Notes under the pieces: model-generated | The model's input: the letters and a program-made list of their open reading frames with translations, nothing else | Database searches by the model: none | Told to the model about the DNA's origin: nothing | Source of the DNA: Bdellovibrionaceae bacterium UBA6502 | GTDB lineage: Bacteria > Bdellovibrionota > Bdellovibrionia > Bdellovibrionales > UBA840 | Assembly: GCA_002436415.1 (NCBI GenBank) | Contig: DJMA01000012.1 | Span: 113,045-177,044 of the forward strand | Length of the DNA stretch: 64,000 nucleotides | Direction of reading: 5' to 3' | Translations under genes and position numbers: made by a program | Shown here: piece by piece, positions 53,503-62,322 of the stretch | Layout: every line of letters starts with the position of its first letter | How positions within the stretch are numbered: position 1 is the first letter of the stretch

Positions 53503-54468
53503 CTATCTTAGTTCTTTCGCTAATTCTTTAGCAAAATAACTCAATATAATATCAGCACCCGCTCTTTTGATACTTAGCAAAGTTTCAAGAGCAAGGGCTC
53601 TACCATCCCCCCAGCCCATTTTATCCATGGCCTTCACCATAGCGTACTCACCACTTACATTGTAAGCTGCAATAGGGAGAGGAAAGTTTGCTTTTAGATC
53701 AGAAATTACATCTAAATAACTCAAAGCAGGTTTCACCATCAAAAAGTCGGCACCTTCTTCTACATCGAGCTCAGCTTCTAGCAAAGCTTCCGTACGATTC
53801 GCAGGGTCCATTTGGTAAGTCTTTTTATCTCCATCCTTAGGGGCAGAGTCTAAGGCATCACGGAAAGGGCCATAAAAGCTAGATGCGTACTTTACACTGT
53901 AAGACATTATGCTGGTGTTCGTATAACCTTCGTCATCAAGAGCGGCACGAATGGCACCCACTCTAGCATCCATCATATCTGATGGACCAATGATATCCGC
54001 ACCCGCCTCCGCTTGCATAACTGATATCTTAGCAAGTAAATCTACGGTAGCATCATTGATAATTTCCCCATTCTCTACGATACCATCATGACCGTCCACT
54101 GAATAGGGATCTAGAGCAACGTCTGTCATAAGACTACACTCTGGAAACTCTTTTTTTATTTCTCTTAAAGTAGAAAGGTACAAGCCCTCTGGGTTTAGTG
54201 CCTCTGAAGATTCTTTATTTTTTTTACTTTCTGGAAGCCCTGGAAAAACACAAAAATTTTGAATGCCCAACTCCATGCACTCAGCCAACTCTTTTATCAA
54301 CAGGTCTTTACTATAGCGACTAATCCCAGGCATTGATTTAACCGGAATTTCTTGCTTCGTTCCCTCGACAACAAAAACTGGATAGATGAAATCTTCTTTA
54401 TTAAGATGTGTTTCTGCTACTAAACTTCTGATGTTCTGCGACTTTCTATTTCGACGAGGTCTACGCAT
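53503..54468 (-). CDS. hemB: Delta-aminolevulinic acid dehydratase (porphobilinogen synthase)
   Basis: 321 residues from the ATG at 54468 (MRRPRRNRK) with AAGGAGAA upstream. The longer frame to 54603 overlaps the antiporter gene and its terminator. HemB condenses two 5-aminolevulinate molecules to porphobilinogen in heme synthesis. Schiff-base lysines are K193 (SVKYASSFYGPFR) and K246 (MVKPALSYLD). The metal loop reads DVALDPYSVDGHDG (116-129): the Zn-binding cysteines are replaced by Ala/Asp, so this is the Mg2+-dependent type. Confidence 0.94.
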   Translation of the reverse strand: MRRPRRNRKSQNIRSLVAETHLNKEDFIYPVFVVEGTKQEIPVKSMPGISRYSKDLLIKELAECMELGIQNFCVFPGLPESKKNKESSEALNPEGLYLSTLREIKKEFPECSLMTDVALDPYSVDGHDGIVENGEIINDATVDLLAKISVMQAEAGADIIGPSDMMDARVGAIRAALDDEGYTNTSIMSYSVKYASSFYGPFRDALDSAPKDGDKKTYQMDPANRTEALLEAELDVEEGADFLMVKPALSYLDVISDLKANFPLPIAAYNVSGEYAMVKAMDKMGWGDGRALALETLLSIKRAGADIILSYFAKELAKELR

Positions 54469-54513
54469 AAAATTCTCCTTGAGACTCAATCTTAACATAA
54501 AAGCATTTGGCTG

Positions 54514-54543
54514 AAAAAACAAAAGCAGCCACGAGGGCTGCTT
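54514..54543 (-). terminator. Intrinsic terminator of the antiporter gene
   Basis: AAGCAGCC and GGCTGCTT pair; on the minus strand a run of mostly T follows. It separates the antiporter gene from hemB. Confidence 0.8.
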
Positions 54544-54572
54544 TATAAAAGATATTCTGTGAAAAGGTAAAA

Positions 54573-55901
54573 TTATGCCAAATGAGGTAACAACTCTAAG
54601 CATATAAGAGCGATAATGGTTGGAATCAAAGCGGATTTCAATAAACCAATTGGACTGATTCCATCCTCTCCAAAAGCACCTTTTAAAATTCCAAAACCAG
54701 CAGGGTTTGGTGCGTTGGCAATAACTGTTAAACCACCACCAGCAACAGCACCGGCAACTAAGTAGTATTGTTGTGATTCACTCAACTCCACTAAAGTCCC
54801 AAGGTAAGTAAGGGCTGCATTGTCTGTAATTGCTGTTAAAGCGGTTGCTCCAAAAAATAAAATTTGATCGCCAGCACCTTCTAAAATTGGTTTTAACCAC
54901 CACTGCTGCTGAGATCCTAAAATCACTAAACCACCCAAGAAAAATCCAACAAGTAAACTTTCTCTCAGTTTAATTTCATCTTGGTATTCTTTCGATACAG
55001 CTGCAAAACCTAAGAAGAATAAAAATAGACCCATAAAGAAAACCATATGGTGAGCTGTTTTTACAACTAGAACTAAGAAAAACAAATGAATGAATGTTAC
55101 CCAAAGAGGAATCTTTAGACCTTTTTGTTCAAACTTCATATCTCCAACAAGTTCTTTTTTGAATCGCATGGCGATTAAAAAAGTGGAAATCACAACTGCG
55201 ACCGCCGCTTTATAACCATAGTGACCAAGCATATGAGACATACCCCATCCCCATTTTCCGGCAACCATCAAAACTGGAGGTGCTGCGAAATGAGTTAGAG
55301 TTCCGCCGATACTGATGTTTACAAACAACAAACCAAGTGTGGCATATTTAAATTTTGTACTGGTTTCTGGTCCATAAAAACCTTTTAGTAAAATAAGAGC
55401 TGTAACAGTCATAGCTGCGGGCTCAGTGATGAATGAACCTAAAAGAGGCCCTAAAACCAAAGCAGAAATGTAAAAGGACATTTTTCCTGAAAAAGGTAGT
55501 AGCTTTGCCGCCATACCAATAATTTTCTCTGCAAGCTCAATGACTGGCTTCGTTCCCGCCATACACATAATCACAAAAACAAAAGCAGGTTCAACAAACT
55601 TATTGTCTAGTGCCATTTGATCTAAGAAATGAACCGCACCACCTACTAAGTGATGTCCGTCTTCTCCATAAACAATGAAACCATTAATCGCTGTATAGAA
55701 AACAATAAATACCGCTGCCCACATTCCAAACACAGCTTCCACTTCACCCATAAAGTGAAAAAAGTTTTCTCCTACAGAACCTTCTGGGTATTTGTGAGCA
55801 ATGTGCTCAAATTTTGAAACTAGAAATGTGTGGATCACAGCCAAGGCAAATAAAATAGTACCTACTAACTGGATCGTCGTTGGATTCATTCCTGAACTCA
55901 T
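54573..55901 (-). CDS. Putative Na+/H+ antiporter family membrane protein
   Basis: 442 residues; SD GAGGTC. About 11 to 12 membrane segments. Stretches such as MAGTKPVIELAEKIIG, LGPLLGSFITEPAAMTVTALIL, FVNISIGGTLTHFAAPPVLMVAGKWGWGM and FFGATALTAITDNAALTYLGTLVE fit the putative Na+/H+ antiporter family of NhaD-like architecture, with conserved acidic/Thr residues in the re-entrant regions. Ion specificity is inferred from the family only. Confidence 0.85.
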   Translation of the reverse strand: MSSGMNPTTIQLVGTILFALAVIHTFLVSKFEHIAHKYPEGSVGENFFHFMGEVEAVFGMWAAVFIVFYTAINGFIVYGEDGHHLVGGAVHFLDQMALDNKFVEPAFVFVIMCMAGTKPVIELAEKIIGMAAKLLPFSGKMSFYISALVLGPLLGSFITEPAAMTVTALILLKGFYGPETSTKFKYATLGLLFVNISIGGTLTHFAAPPVLMVAGKWGWGMSHMLGHYGYKAAVAVVISTFLIAMRFKKELVGDMKFEQKGLKIPLWVTFIHLFFLVLVVKTAHHMVFFMGLFLFFLGFAAVSKEYQDEIKLRESLLVGFFLGGLVILGSQQQWWLKPILEGAGDQILFFGATALTAITDNAALTYLGTLVELSESQQYYLVAGAVAGGGLTVIANAPNPAGFGILKGAFGEDGISPIGLLKSALIPTIIALICLELLPHLA

Positions 55902-56005
55902 GATGACCTCGTTGTTGAATTTTTAAATTGCTAAACTGCCTATATTTTAAAGGACTTATCTACCAAGTCACTATTTTTCCGTCATTTCAAACTTCTTTCT
56001 TTAAT

Positions 56006-56039
56006 CACAAAAAAGGACCAAGCCCTAGGCCTGGTCCTT
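56006..56039 (-). terminator. Intrinsic terminator
   Basis: AAGGACCA and TGGTCCTT pair around an inner GCC-CTA-GGC stem; the minus strand continues with six T. It ends the unit of the gene at 56068. Confidence 0.8.
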
Positions 56040-56067
56040 CTGTGCACAATCTAAATAATATTATGCC

Positions 56068-57534
56068 TTAATCATCCCATTGAACTTTGTAATTCCATAG
56101 AAGGTCGTCCACATAGAACTTAAGCATTCTAAAGTTTTCTTGAATGTAGTTAGAAACTCTAGGGTTTTGAATGTATTTTTCAGCAGCCAAAACCTGTGCT
56201 TCCAAATGAAACAATTGATAAATACTCGATTGCAAGTCACCGTAATTTTCTTGAACGGCATCGGCCAACAACTGAGAGGCTTCCGTAATATCATACATAG
56301 CACTCAACAACTCTCGTTCGAACTGATCATCCACAGCCGAGTCTTCTTCCAGAATTTGGTACAATTCATGCGCAAGGTTTTCTGCATCGTAAGCAACCTT
56401 TTGAATGTCCTCAAAAGTCCACTCGTCTTGCTCTGGGTAATCAATTGGAGTGTAGATAGGATAAGTCGGATATGTCGGAAACATAGGACGAACTACGTAG
56501 TAGCGGCTATTCCAACGACTGTATCGAATACTCCAATAGCTATGATAGAAAATATTATCCCAAACTACATTTCTCACGATTCTTCTGTGATACCTTCTCC
56601 AATTGCTTCTCCACTGGTTTCTACGTTGAAAATATGGATTCCAATAATTGTGGTATTTGCGATGTTGAGCCACTGACCAATAACGACGCGCCTCTAGATG
56701 ACGACGATTTGCCGTTCGCACTCTTCTTTTAAAGTTTCTGTAATCATTTTGTGACCATCTTTTATATTGCGCATGTTTACGACGACGTTGGTCCGCTTTG
56801 ATTCTGCGGTTTTTCGCCCAACTAGCATCTACCTTGCGCCCCGGACGATCATATCTACCAATTCTACGTCCATCATTTTGCCTTCTAGGATTATCAATTC
56901 TAGGTCTTGGCTTGTCGTAATTCTTTTTTGGTTTATCTACTAGTCTGCGGCGTGGTGTATCGTTATTTTTTCCTGGTTTATCCACTCTGCGACGAGGACT
57001 ATCATTATTTTTTCTCGGCTTATCCACTACTCTTCGACGTGGAACTTCATTCTTTTTACCTGGCTTGTCCACTCTACGACGAGGACTATCATTATTTTTT
57101 TTCGGCTTATCTACTACTCTTCGACGTGGAGCATCATTGTTTTTACGTGGCTTGTCCACTCTAGGACGAGTGTTACTATTGTTTTTTTTCGGTTTATCAA
57201 CCTGCCTGCGTCTCGGAATTTCCCTGTTTTTTTTGGGTTTGTCTACAGTACGACTGGGTGTTTTTCTGGGCTGCTGAATTCTTCCAGAACCATTAGAACC
57301 ACCAGAAGATCGTCTTGGTTGTCTGACCATTCCGCCAGATGATCCACCGCTACTTCTTCCTTTTCTAGCAGAAGCTTTTCCGCCCCCATTTCTTTGTTTT
57401 TTAGGTCTATCTTTTTCGATCTGTTCTGCTGCATCGGTTGCGGCAAAAAGCATTGAACTTGGTATTGCAAATGCAAAACTTGCTAGTAGGCAAAGTAGCC
57501 AAGCAGGCCGCATCCGGTTTTTCTCTGGTATCAT
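56068..57534 (-). CDS. Exported basic repeat protein (Arg/Lys/Asp/Pro repeats)
   Basis: 488 residues; SD AAAGGAGG before the ATG. An N-terminal signal-like region (MRPAWLLCLLASFAFAIPSSMLFAA, after seven codons) leads to a Gly/Ser/Arg linker, then about eight tandem copies of a 14-16-residue unit of the type RRRVDKPxKNNDxP (roughly residues 95-215). Arg/Tyr/Trp-rich sequence follows (WSQNDYRNFKRRVRTANRRHLEARRYW), then an acidic helical C-terminal domain (about 375-488). A sigma-54 promoter lies upstream. A strongly basic exported protein could bind DNA, LPS or peptidoglycan. No homologous family is recognised. Confidence 0.72.
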   Translation of the reverse strand: MIPEKNRMRPAWLLCLLASFAFAIPSSMLFAATDAAEQIEKDRPKKQRNGGGKASARKGRSSGGSSGGMVRQPRRSSGGSNGSGRIQQPRKTPSRTVDKPKKNREIPRRRQVDKPKKNNSNTRPRVDKPRKNNDAPRRRVVDKPKKNNDSPRRRVDKPGKKNEVPRRRVVDKPRKNNDSPRRRVDKPGKNNDTPRRRLVDKPKKNYDKPRPRIDNPRRQNDGRRIGRYDRPGRKVDASWAKNRRIKADQRRRKHAQYKRWSQNDYRNFKRRVRTANRRHLEARRYWSVAQHRKYHNYWNPYFQRRNQWRSNWRRYHRRIVRNVVWDNIFYHSYWSIRYSRWNSRYYVVRPMFPTYPTYPIYTPIDYPEQDEWTFEDIQKVAYDAENLAHELYQILEEDSAVDDQFERELLSAMYDITEASQLLADAVQENYGDLQSSIYQLFHLEAQVLAAEKYIQNPRVSNYIQENFRMLKFYVDDLLWNYKVQWDD

Positions 57535-57568
57535 TATTCCTCCTTTAATTTAAGCTACCCCCACTAAT

Positions 57569-57584
57569 CGCAAGACCTGTACCA
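57569..57584 (-). promoter_or_regulatory. Sigma-54 (RpoN) promoter
   Basis: On the minus strand TGGTAC-AGGTC-TTGCG: one deviation in the -24 (C to T), GG and GC spaced by exactly 10. The predicted start near 57558 gives a leader of about 24 bases with the AAAGGAGG SD. Confidence 0.6.
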
Positions 57585-57792
57585 AGGTCTAAGGCGCCGA
57601 AGAGCACCTTGCAGAGCGTCGTGTGGCCGAATGTTTTATTAAATTCTTTAACGAGATAATAGGTACTTAGATATCAAACTGATGACTACGGATGCATCTC
57701 TAAACAAAGCTTAAAGTTTCTTAAGAAAGACTCAGAGAGTTTTGAATTTCTAAGCGGTGTCACTTTATCGTTTTGAAAATGGATTTTTAGAT

Positions 57793-58203
57793 TTAAAACA
57801 TGAATAGTAAAACAGCATAACGAAGAAATTTTGCTAAACTCATGATCAATAAAAAACTGATAAAACGCATTTTAAAAAAACCTAAAGCGACAGCAAAAAA
57901 ATCTCCAAATACTGGCAGCCAACAGAAAAAGGCTAAAAGCTCTGCGCGCTTTAAAACCAAAGTCTTCGCCCTCTCTACTTTTTCTCTTTTCACTTTTAGA
58001 TACTTTTCTAGAAGACTCCATTTTGCATAATAGCCTAAGGCATAATTCACTACTGCACCTAAAGAGTTTCCAAAACCTGCAGCGAGTAACAAATAAACCG
58101 CAGGATAGGATTGTGACTTTAAATACAGAAGACTTGCTTCTGAGGGAAAGGGCAAGATCAATGCAGCCAAAAAGCTTTGCAGAAATAGCCCTAGATAAAT
58201 CAT
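57793..58203 (-). CDS. VTT/DedA-type small membrane protein (YqaA-like)
   Basis: 136 residues from the ATG at 58203, which overlaps the ABC exporter stop as ATGA. About four membrane segments: the pattern FLAALILPFPSEASLLYL, AAGFGNSLGAVVNYALGYY, and AFFCWLPVFGDFFAVALGFFKM matches the SNARE-associated/VTT (DedA, YqaA) fold, including the Gly-rich re-entrant segment. DedA proteins act in lipid scrambling or proton-motive-force maintenance. Translationally coupled to the exporter. Confidence 0.8.
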   Translation of the reverse strand: MIYLGLFLQSFLAALILPFPSEASLLYLKSQSYPAVYLLLAAGFGNSLGAVVNYALGYYAKWSLLEKYLKVKREKVERAKTLVLKRAELLAFFCWLPVFGDFFAVALGFFKMRFISFLLIMSLAKFLRYAVLLFMF

Positions 58204-59951
58204 AGTCCTGTTTGAACCTTCCAAAGCTGACTATAGATACCTTGTCGTGCAATCAAATCGGAATGTTTACCATGTTCTGATACAATCCCTGCATCGATAA
58301 CATAAATTTGCTCCGCATCAACAACCGTTGAAAGACGATGAGCGATTAAAATCATAGTCCTTCCCTCACCCACAATTTTCATAGATCTCTGAATAGCAGC
58401 TTCGGTTTCGTTATCTACCGCACTAGTGGCTTCATCTAATATTAAAACCGGTGGGTCTTTTAATATAGCTCTGGCTAAAGCCAAACGTTGTCTCTGACCT
58501 CCACTCAATTTTTGGCCTCGCTCACCAATGATCGTATCAAAGCCATGAGGTAGAGAATTAATAAAATCAATGGCTTCGGCTTTTTCCGCTGCCATTTTTA
58601 CCTGCTCAAAACTCGCTTCCGGATTTCCATACAAAATATTTTCTGCGACACTACCATGAAACAAAAATACATCCTGGCTGACATAACCCACATGCTTACG
58701 AATGGATTTATTTGAATACTCTCTAATATCTAAACCATCTAAGTAAATTTCACCCGACTCAATGTCATAAAACCTCAAAAGCAACTTTATCAAACTACTT
58801 TTACCAGAGCCCGTGCTTCCCACAAAGGCCGTGGTTTTACCGGCTTGAATTTCTAAGTTTATATTTTTTAAAATTTGCGGCCCTGTTTTGTAGCGAAAGC
58901 TAACATCTTTAAACTCAAAGTTTCCTTTTAGATCCTTTGCACTTTTACTTCCAGAATCAATCTCAATGGGCTCATGGATTAAATCTAATACCCTACGTGC
59001 GCTTGCCATGGCACGTTCATATAGATCTAAGACCGAAGCAAGTCCCGTCAAAGGCCACAATAGCCTTTGTGTAAGAAAAACCAAAACACCATAGGAGCCT
59101 ACTGCCAACTCATCATTTAAGACTTTGTAGCCACCAATTAAAAAAGTCATCAAGAAGCCCGATAAAATTGCCATACGAATCACTGGATTGAATGCCGATG
59201 AAATGCGAATGGCTTTTTCGTTGGATTTCATATAATCCACAGATTCTATCTCAAGCCTCTGCTCTTCAAACTTTTCTTGGGTGTAGCTCTTAATCGTCAT
59301 AATACCTGAAATATTATTACTAAGACGGCTCGCTAGATTACCAACTTTTGAACGGACATCAGTGTAAAGTACATTCGCTCTGCTTTGAAACCAAAAAGCT
59401 CCGAGTATGATAACTGGAATTGGAAGAAAGGCAAAAATTGCTATCTTCGGTGAAATGTAAAAGAACACTCCCCCAACGCCTACAACAGCTACCATGGTCT
59501 GAATTAAAGTATTAATCCCACCATCTAAAAACCTTTCAAGCTGGTTAATGTCATCATTTAAAATAGACACTAATTTTCCCGAGCTTTGGTCTTCAAAAAA
59601 ACTAAGATCTAAATTTTGCAAATGCGAGTATCCGTCCATACGAAGTTTATGCTGAACCTCTTGGGCGATATTTCGCCAATTGGTCAAATGTAAATACTCA
59701 CACACACTTTCCCCTACCCAAATAAAGAAAGTTAAAATACCTAGTGCAATGATCTGTTCCCAAGGATCACTAATTCCAAAATCGGCCATAAAGGACTTTT
59801 CTTTGGAAATAACTACGTCTAATGCCATACCAATTAATATTTCTGGCATAATATCAAACAATTTATTTAAAACAGAATAAGTAGAGGCCTTAATGGCTCT
59901 AGGCTGAAACTGGGTGAGATATTTCCAAAGGGATATGAATGGCGACTGCAC
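58200..59951 (-). CDS. ABC exporter, MsbA/multidrug-type (TMD-NBD fusion)
   Basis: 583 residues from a GTG with AGGAG upstream. The N-terminal six-helix membrane domain (about 20-310) carries the coupling-helix region MDGYSHLQNLDLSFFEDQSSGKLVSILNDDINQLERFL. The ATPase domain has GSTGSGKSS (Walker A), LSGGQRQRLALARAI (signature), LILDEATSAVD (Walker B) and a His switch in IAHRL. It exports lipids or drugs as a homodimer in the inner membrane; an MsbA role in lipid A transport is possible but not shown. It shares a transcript with the VTT protein. Confidence 0.93.
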   Translation of the reverse strand: MQSPFISLWKYLTQFQPRAIKASTYSVLNKLFDIMPEILIGMALDVVISKEKSFMADFGISDPWEQIIALGILTFFIWVGESVCEYLHLTNWRNIAQEVQHKLRMDGYSHLQNLDLSFFEDQSSGKLVSILNDDINQLERFLDGGINTLIQTMVAVVGVGGVFFYISPKIAIFAFLPIPVIILGAFWFQSRANVLYTDVRSKVGNLASRLSNNISGIMTIKSYTQEKFEEQRLEIESVDYMKSNEKAIRISSAFNPVIRMAILSGFLMTFLIGGYKVLNDELAVGSYGVLVFLTQRLLWPLTGLASVLDLYERAMASARRVLDLIHEPIEIDSGSKSAKDLKGNFEFKDVSFRYKTGPQILKNINLEIQAGKTTAFVGSTGSGKSSLIKLLLRFYDIESGEIYLDGLDIREYSNKSIRKHVGYVSQDVFLFHGSVAENILYGNPEASFEQVKMAAEKAEAIDFINSLPHGFDTIIGERGQKLSGGQRQRLALARAILKDPPVLILDEATSAVDNETEAAIQRSMKIVGEGRTMILIAHRLSTVVDAEQIYVIDAGIVSEHGKHSDLIARQGIYSQLWKVQTGL

Positions 59952-60205
59952 GGCGACTCCTAATTGTATATTAATGTAGTGAATCTAGCCTAAAATAGGA
60001 AAAATGAGAATCATAATCCAGGATTTATCTGCTGACTTTCAATGCTTGCTTTAAAAATATCCAAAAAACTTCTAAGTACTTTATTTACTAATATATATAC
60101 AATTAAAGCACTAAGACCTACTTCTTCTAGAGAGGAATTTTATATTTTTATTTGCCCTAAATCTTAGTGCCAAGTATCTTCATAGCTACACACTTAGGAG
60201 AGACA

Positions 60206-61207
60206 ATGGCATCAGGCGGAACTTTAAAAGTCGTAGTATCAGCAATTACGGGTAATGCCGTAATTACCTTAGGAAAATTCGCAGGTTTTTTTGTAAGTGC
60301 TTCACCGTCGATGCTGGCAGAAGCAATCCACTCCCTAGCTGACACCCTTAATCAAGTCTTACTTTTTATTGGCATCAAACAATCGCAGCACGAAGCTTCC
60401 ACCCAACACCCTCTCGGCTACGGCTCTGCTACATACCTTTGGAATTTAATTTCTGCCGTTGGAATCTTTTTCTTAGGCTTTGGAGTAACTGCCTATCACG
60501 GAATTCACAGCCTAATTCATCCTCCCGAAAACATAAATCATTCCATCAATTGGATAGCCATTGGCGTATTGCTTTTTGCCTTCGTAATCGAATCTTACGT
60601 ACTCGTACAAGCATACAAAGAGGTAAATCAAAAACGAAAGGGACAAAACTGGATATCATTCTTTAACCAGAGCGATGACCCAACTGCCATTGCCATTTTG
60701 TTCGAAGACGGCATTGCTGTGCTCGGTGTTGCCTTAGCCTTCATTGGTATGATGCTCACGTACTTTTTCAAAAATCCAAGCTTTGATGCCATCACATCAA
60801 TCATTATCGCTTTGCTTTTAGGTTTAATGGCAATCTTTCTCGGCATTGCTAACGGAAGATTTCTAATTGGCCGCGCAATGACAGACAGTTCCCAAGAAGA
60901 AATGAAAAACTTCATAGAAAATCTTGAAATTGTTGATCATGTTGAACGGATTCTTACCAGAGTAATTGGTCCAAGCAATGTTCGTCTATCCCTAGAAGTA
61001 TCATTAAATGGCAGTTTATTAATCGATCGTAAAAAAATTAGTCTTGATGCGCAAGAAATTAAGAGCCACCCTGAGCAAGCTACGGGTATTTTAGTAGATA
61101 CTTTTGATCGAGCAATTCGCACTACAGGCAACGCAATTAATGAACTAGAAAAACAAATTCAAACTAGATTTCCAGAGGTAAAATTCATAGATCTGGAATT
61201 ACACTAA
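60206..61207 (+). CDS. Cation diffusion facilitator (CDF) family transporter
   Basis: 333 residues from the ATG at 60206 with AGGAGAG upstream. Six membrane segments; metal-site motif HSLADTLNQ (H42, D46, N49) in the second helix region and LFEDGIAVLG (E167, D168) later; a cytoplasmic C-terminal domain of about 80 residues. Members exchange Zn2+ or other divalent metals for H+. The HSLADTxN form resembles the ZnT9 subgroup, whose metal preference is unsettled. Monocistronic by spacing. Confidence 0.9.
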   Translation: MASGGTLKVVVSAITGNAVITLGKFAGFFVSASPSMLAEAIHSLADTLNQVLLFIGIKQSQHEASTQHPLGYGSATYLWNLISAVGIFFLGFGVTAYHGIHSLIHPPENINHSINWIAIGVLLFAFVIESYVLVQAYKEVNQKRKGQNWISFFNQSDDPTAIAILFEDGIAVLGVALAFIGMMLTYFFKNPSFDAITSIIIALLLGLMAIFLGIANGRFLIGRAMTDSSQEEMKNFIENLEIVDHVERILTRVIGPSNVRLSLEVSLNGSLLIDRKKISLDAQEIKSHPEQATGILVDTFDRAIRTTGNAINELEKQIQTRFPEVKFIDLELH

Positions 61208-61320
61208 ATTTTATTTTTCCTAGCTCTGGACTATTCAAGCAGTTTTCCTGTTGTTAGTATCGAGAACAGAAAAGGCCCTAGAAACTAATGCCTTATTCTC
61301 TCTTAAACAAAGGAAGAAGT

Positions 61321-62247
61321 ATGTCTATATTAGCAGAGTTAAAATTCCCTAAAATCATTTTTGGAGCAAATGTCTTTGGCTGGACTCTGGATGAAAAGCA
61401 ATCTTTTCGAATGCTAGATGAGTTGTACGAACTTGGTTATCGCGGGATCGACACTGCAAATATGTATTCAACTTGGGTTCCTGGCAATATAGGTGGTGAA
61501 TCGGAAAGGATCATAGGTAAATGGATGAAAGAAAGAAAAAACCGTGAACATATGCGCATCATCACAAAGGTGGGAATGCAAGTTCAAGCAAAAAGTGGTT
61601 TAAAAAAAGACTACATCCTCGAAGCCATTGATCAATCCCTAGCTAATCTACAAACTGACTATGTAGATGTCTACCTCGCCCACCAGGAAGACACGAGCAC
61701 ACCTATCGAAGAAAGCCTAGAGGCATTTACACATATCAAAAAGTCAGGCCGGTCCCTTGCCATTGGCTCTTCCAATTACTCCATTACAGGCCTAAAAGAA
61801 TCTGTAAAAATGGCACAAGACACAAACTTAGATTCCTTCCAAGTCTATCAACCAGAATACAACCTCTATCAGAGAGAAAAGTTCGAAGATCAATATGCAG
61901 ATTTCTGTCTTAAAAATGAGATAGATGTGATTACTTATTTTTCTTTAGCTAGTGGATTCTTAACCGGTAAGTATCGCTCAAAAGAAGATGCTGGCAAAAG
62001 CCAAAGAGGAGCCAGTATTGTTAACAATTATTTAAACGAAAAAGGCTTTCGTTTGCTAAAAGCAATGGATCAACTAGCTACAGAAAAAAACACCAAACTT
62101 TCCACCCTAGCCATTGCTTGGTTACTCAACCAGAAAAGCGTTTATGCGCCCATTGTGAGTGCCACAACGAGTGAGCAGCTACGGGAAGTATTAAATGCTG
62201 CTAGACTAAAATTAACTAATGATGACTTAAGTTTTTTAAACATTTGA
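61321..62247 (+). CDS. Aldo/keto reductase
   Basis: 308 residues from the ATG at 61321 with AAAGGAAG upstream; the ATG at 61288 adds 11 residues without an SD. The catalytic tetrad is complete: D44 and Y49 in GIDTANMYSTW, K83 in IITKVG, and H121 in LAHQED. NADPH-dependent barrel enzyme of the YajO/Tas-like group reducing aldehydes or ketones; the substrate is unknown. Cytoplasmic. A terminator follows. Confidence 0.93.
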   Translation: MSILAELKFPKIIFGANVFGWTLDEKQSFRMLDELYELGYRGIDTANMYSTWVPGNIGGESERIIGKWMKERKNREHMRIITKVGMQVQAKSGLKKDYILEAIDQSLANLQTDYVDVYLAHQEDTSTPIEESLEAFTHIKKSGRSLAIGSSNYSITGLKESVKMAQDTNLDSFQVYQPEYNLYQREKFEDQYADFCLKNEIDVITYFSLASGFLTGKYRSKEDAGKSQRGASIVNNYLNEKGFRLLKAMDQLATEKNTKLSTLAIAWLLNQKSVYAPIVSATTSEQLREVLNAARLKLTNDDLSFLNI

Positions 62248-62254
62248 ACTTAAA

Positions 62255-62285
62255 AAAAAGCTCTGCCAACAGAGCAGAGCTTTTT
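62255..62285. terminator. Bidirectional intrinsic terminator
   Basis: AAAAAGCTCTGC and GCAGAGCTTTTT pair between convergent genes, with A and T runs on both flanks. Confidence 0.85.
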
Positions 62286-62322
62286 AAATAAATTAAAACC
62301 TACTCTACTTTTACTGACTTTT

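Noticed and set aside
56907..57277. Open frames antisense to the basic repeat protein
   Set aside because: Their repeated peptides are the translation of the repeat array on the other strand; no SD or independent coding signal.
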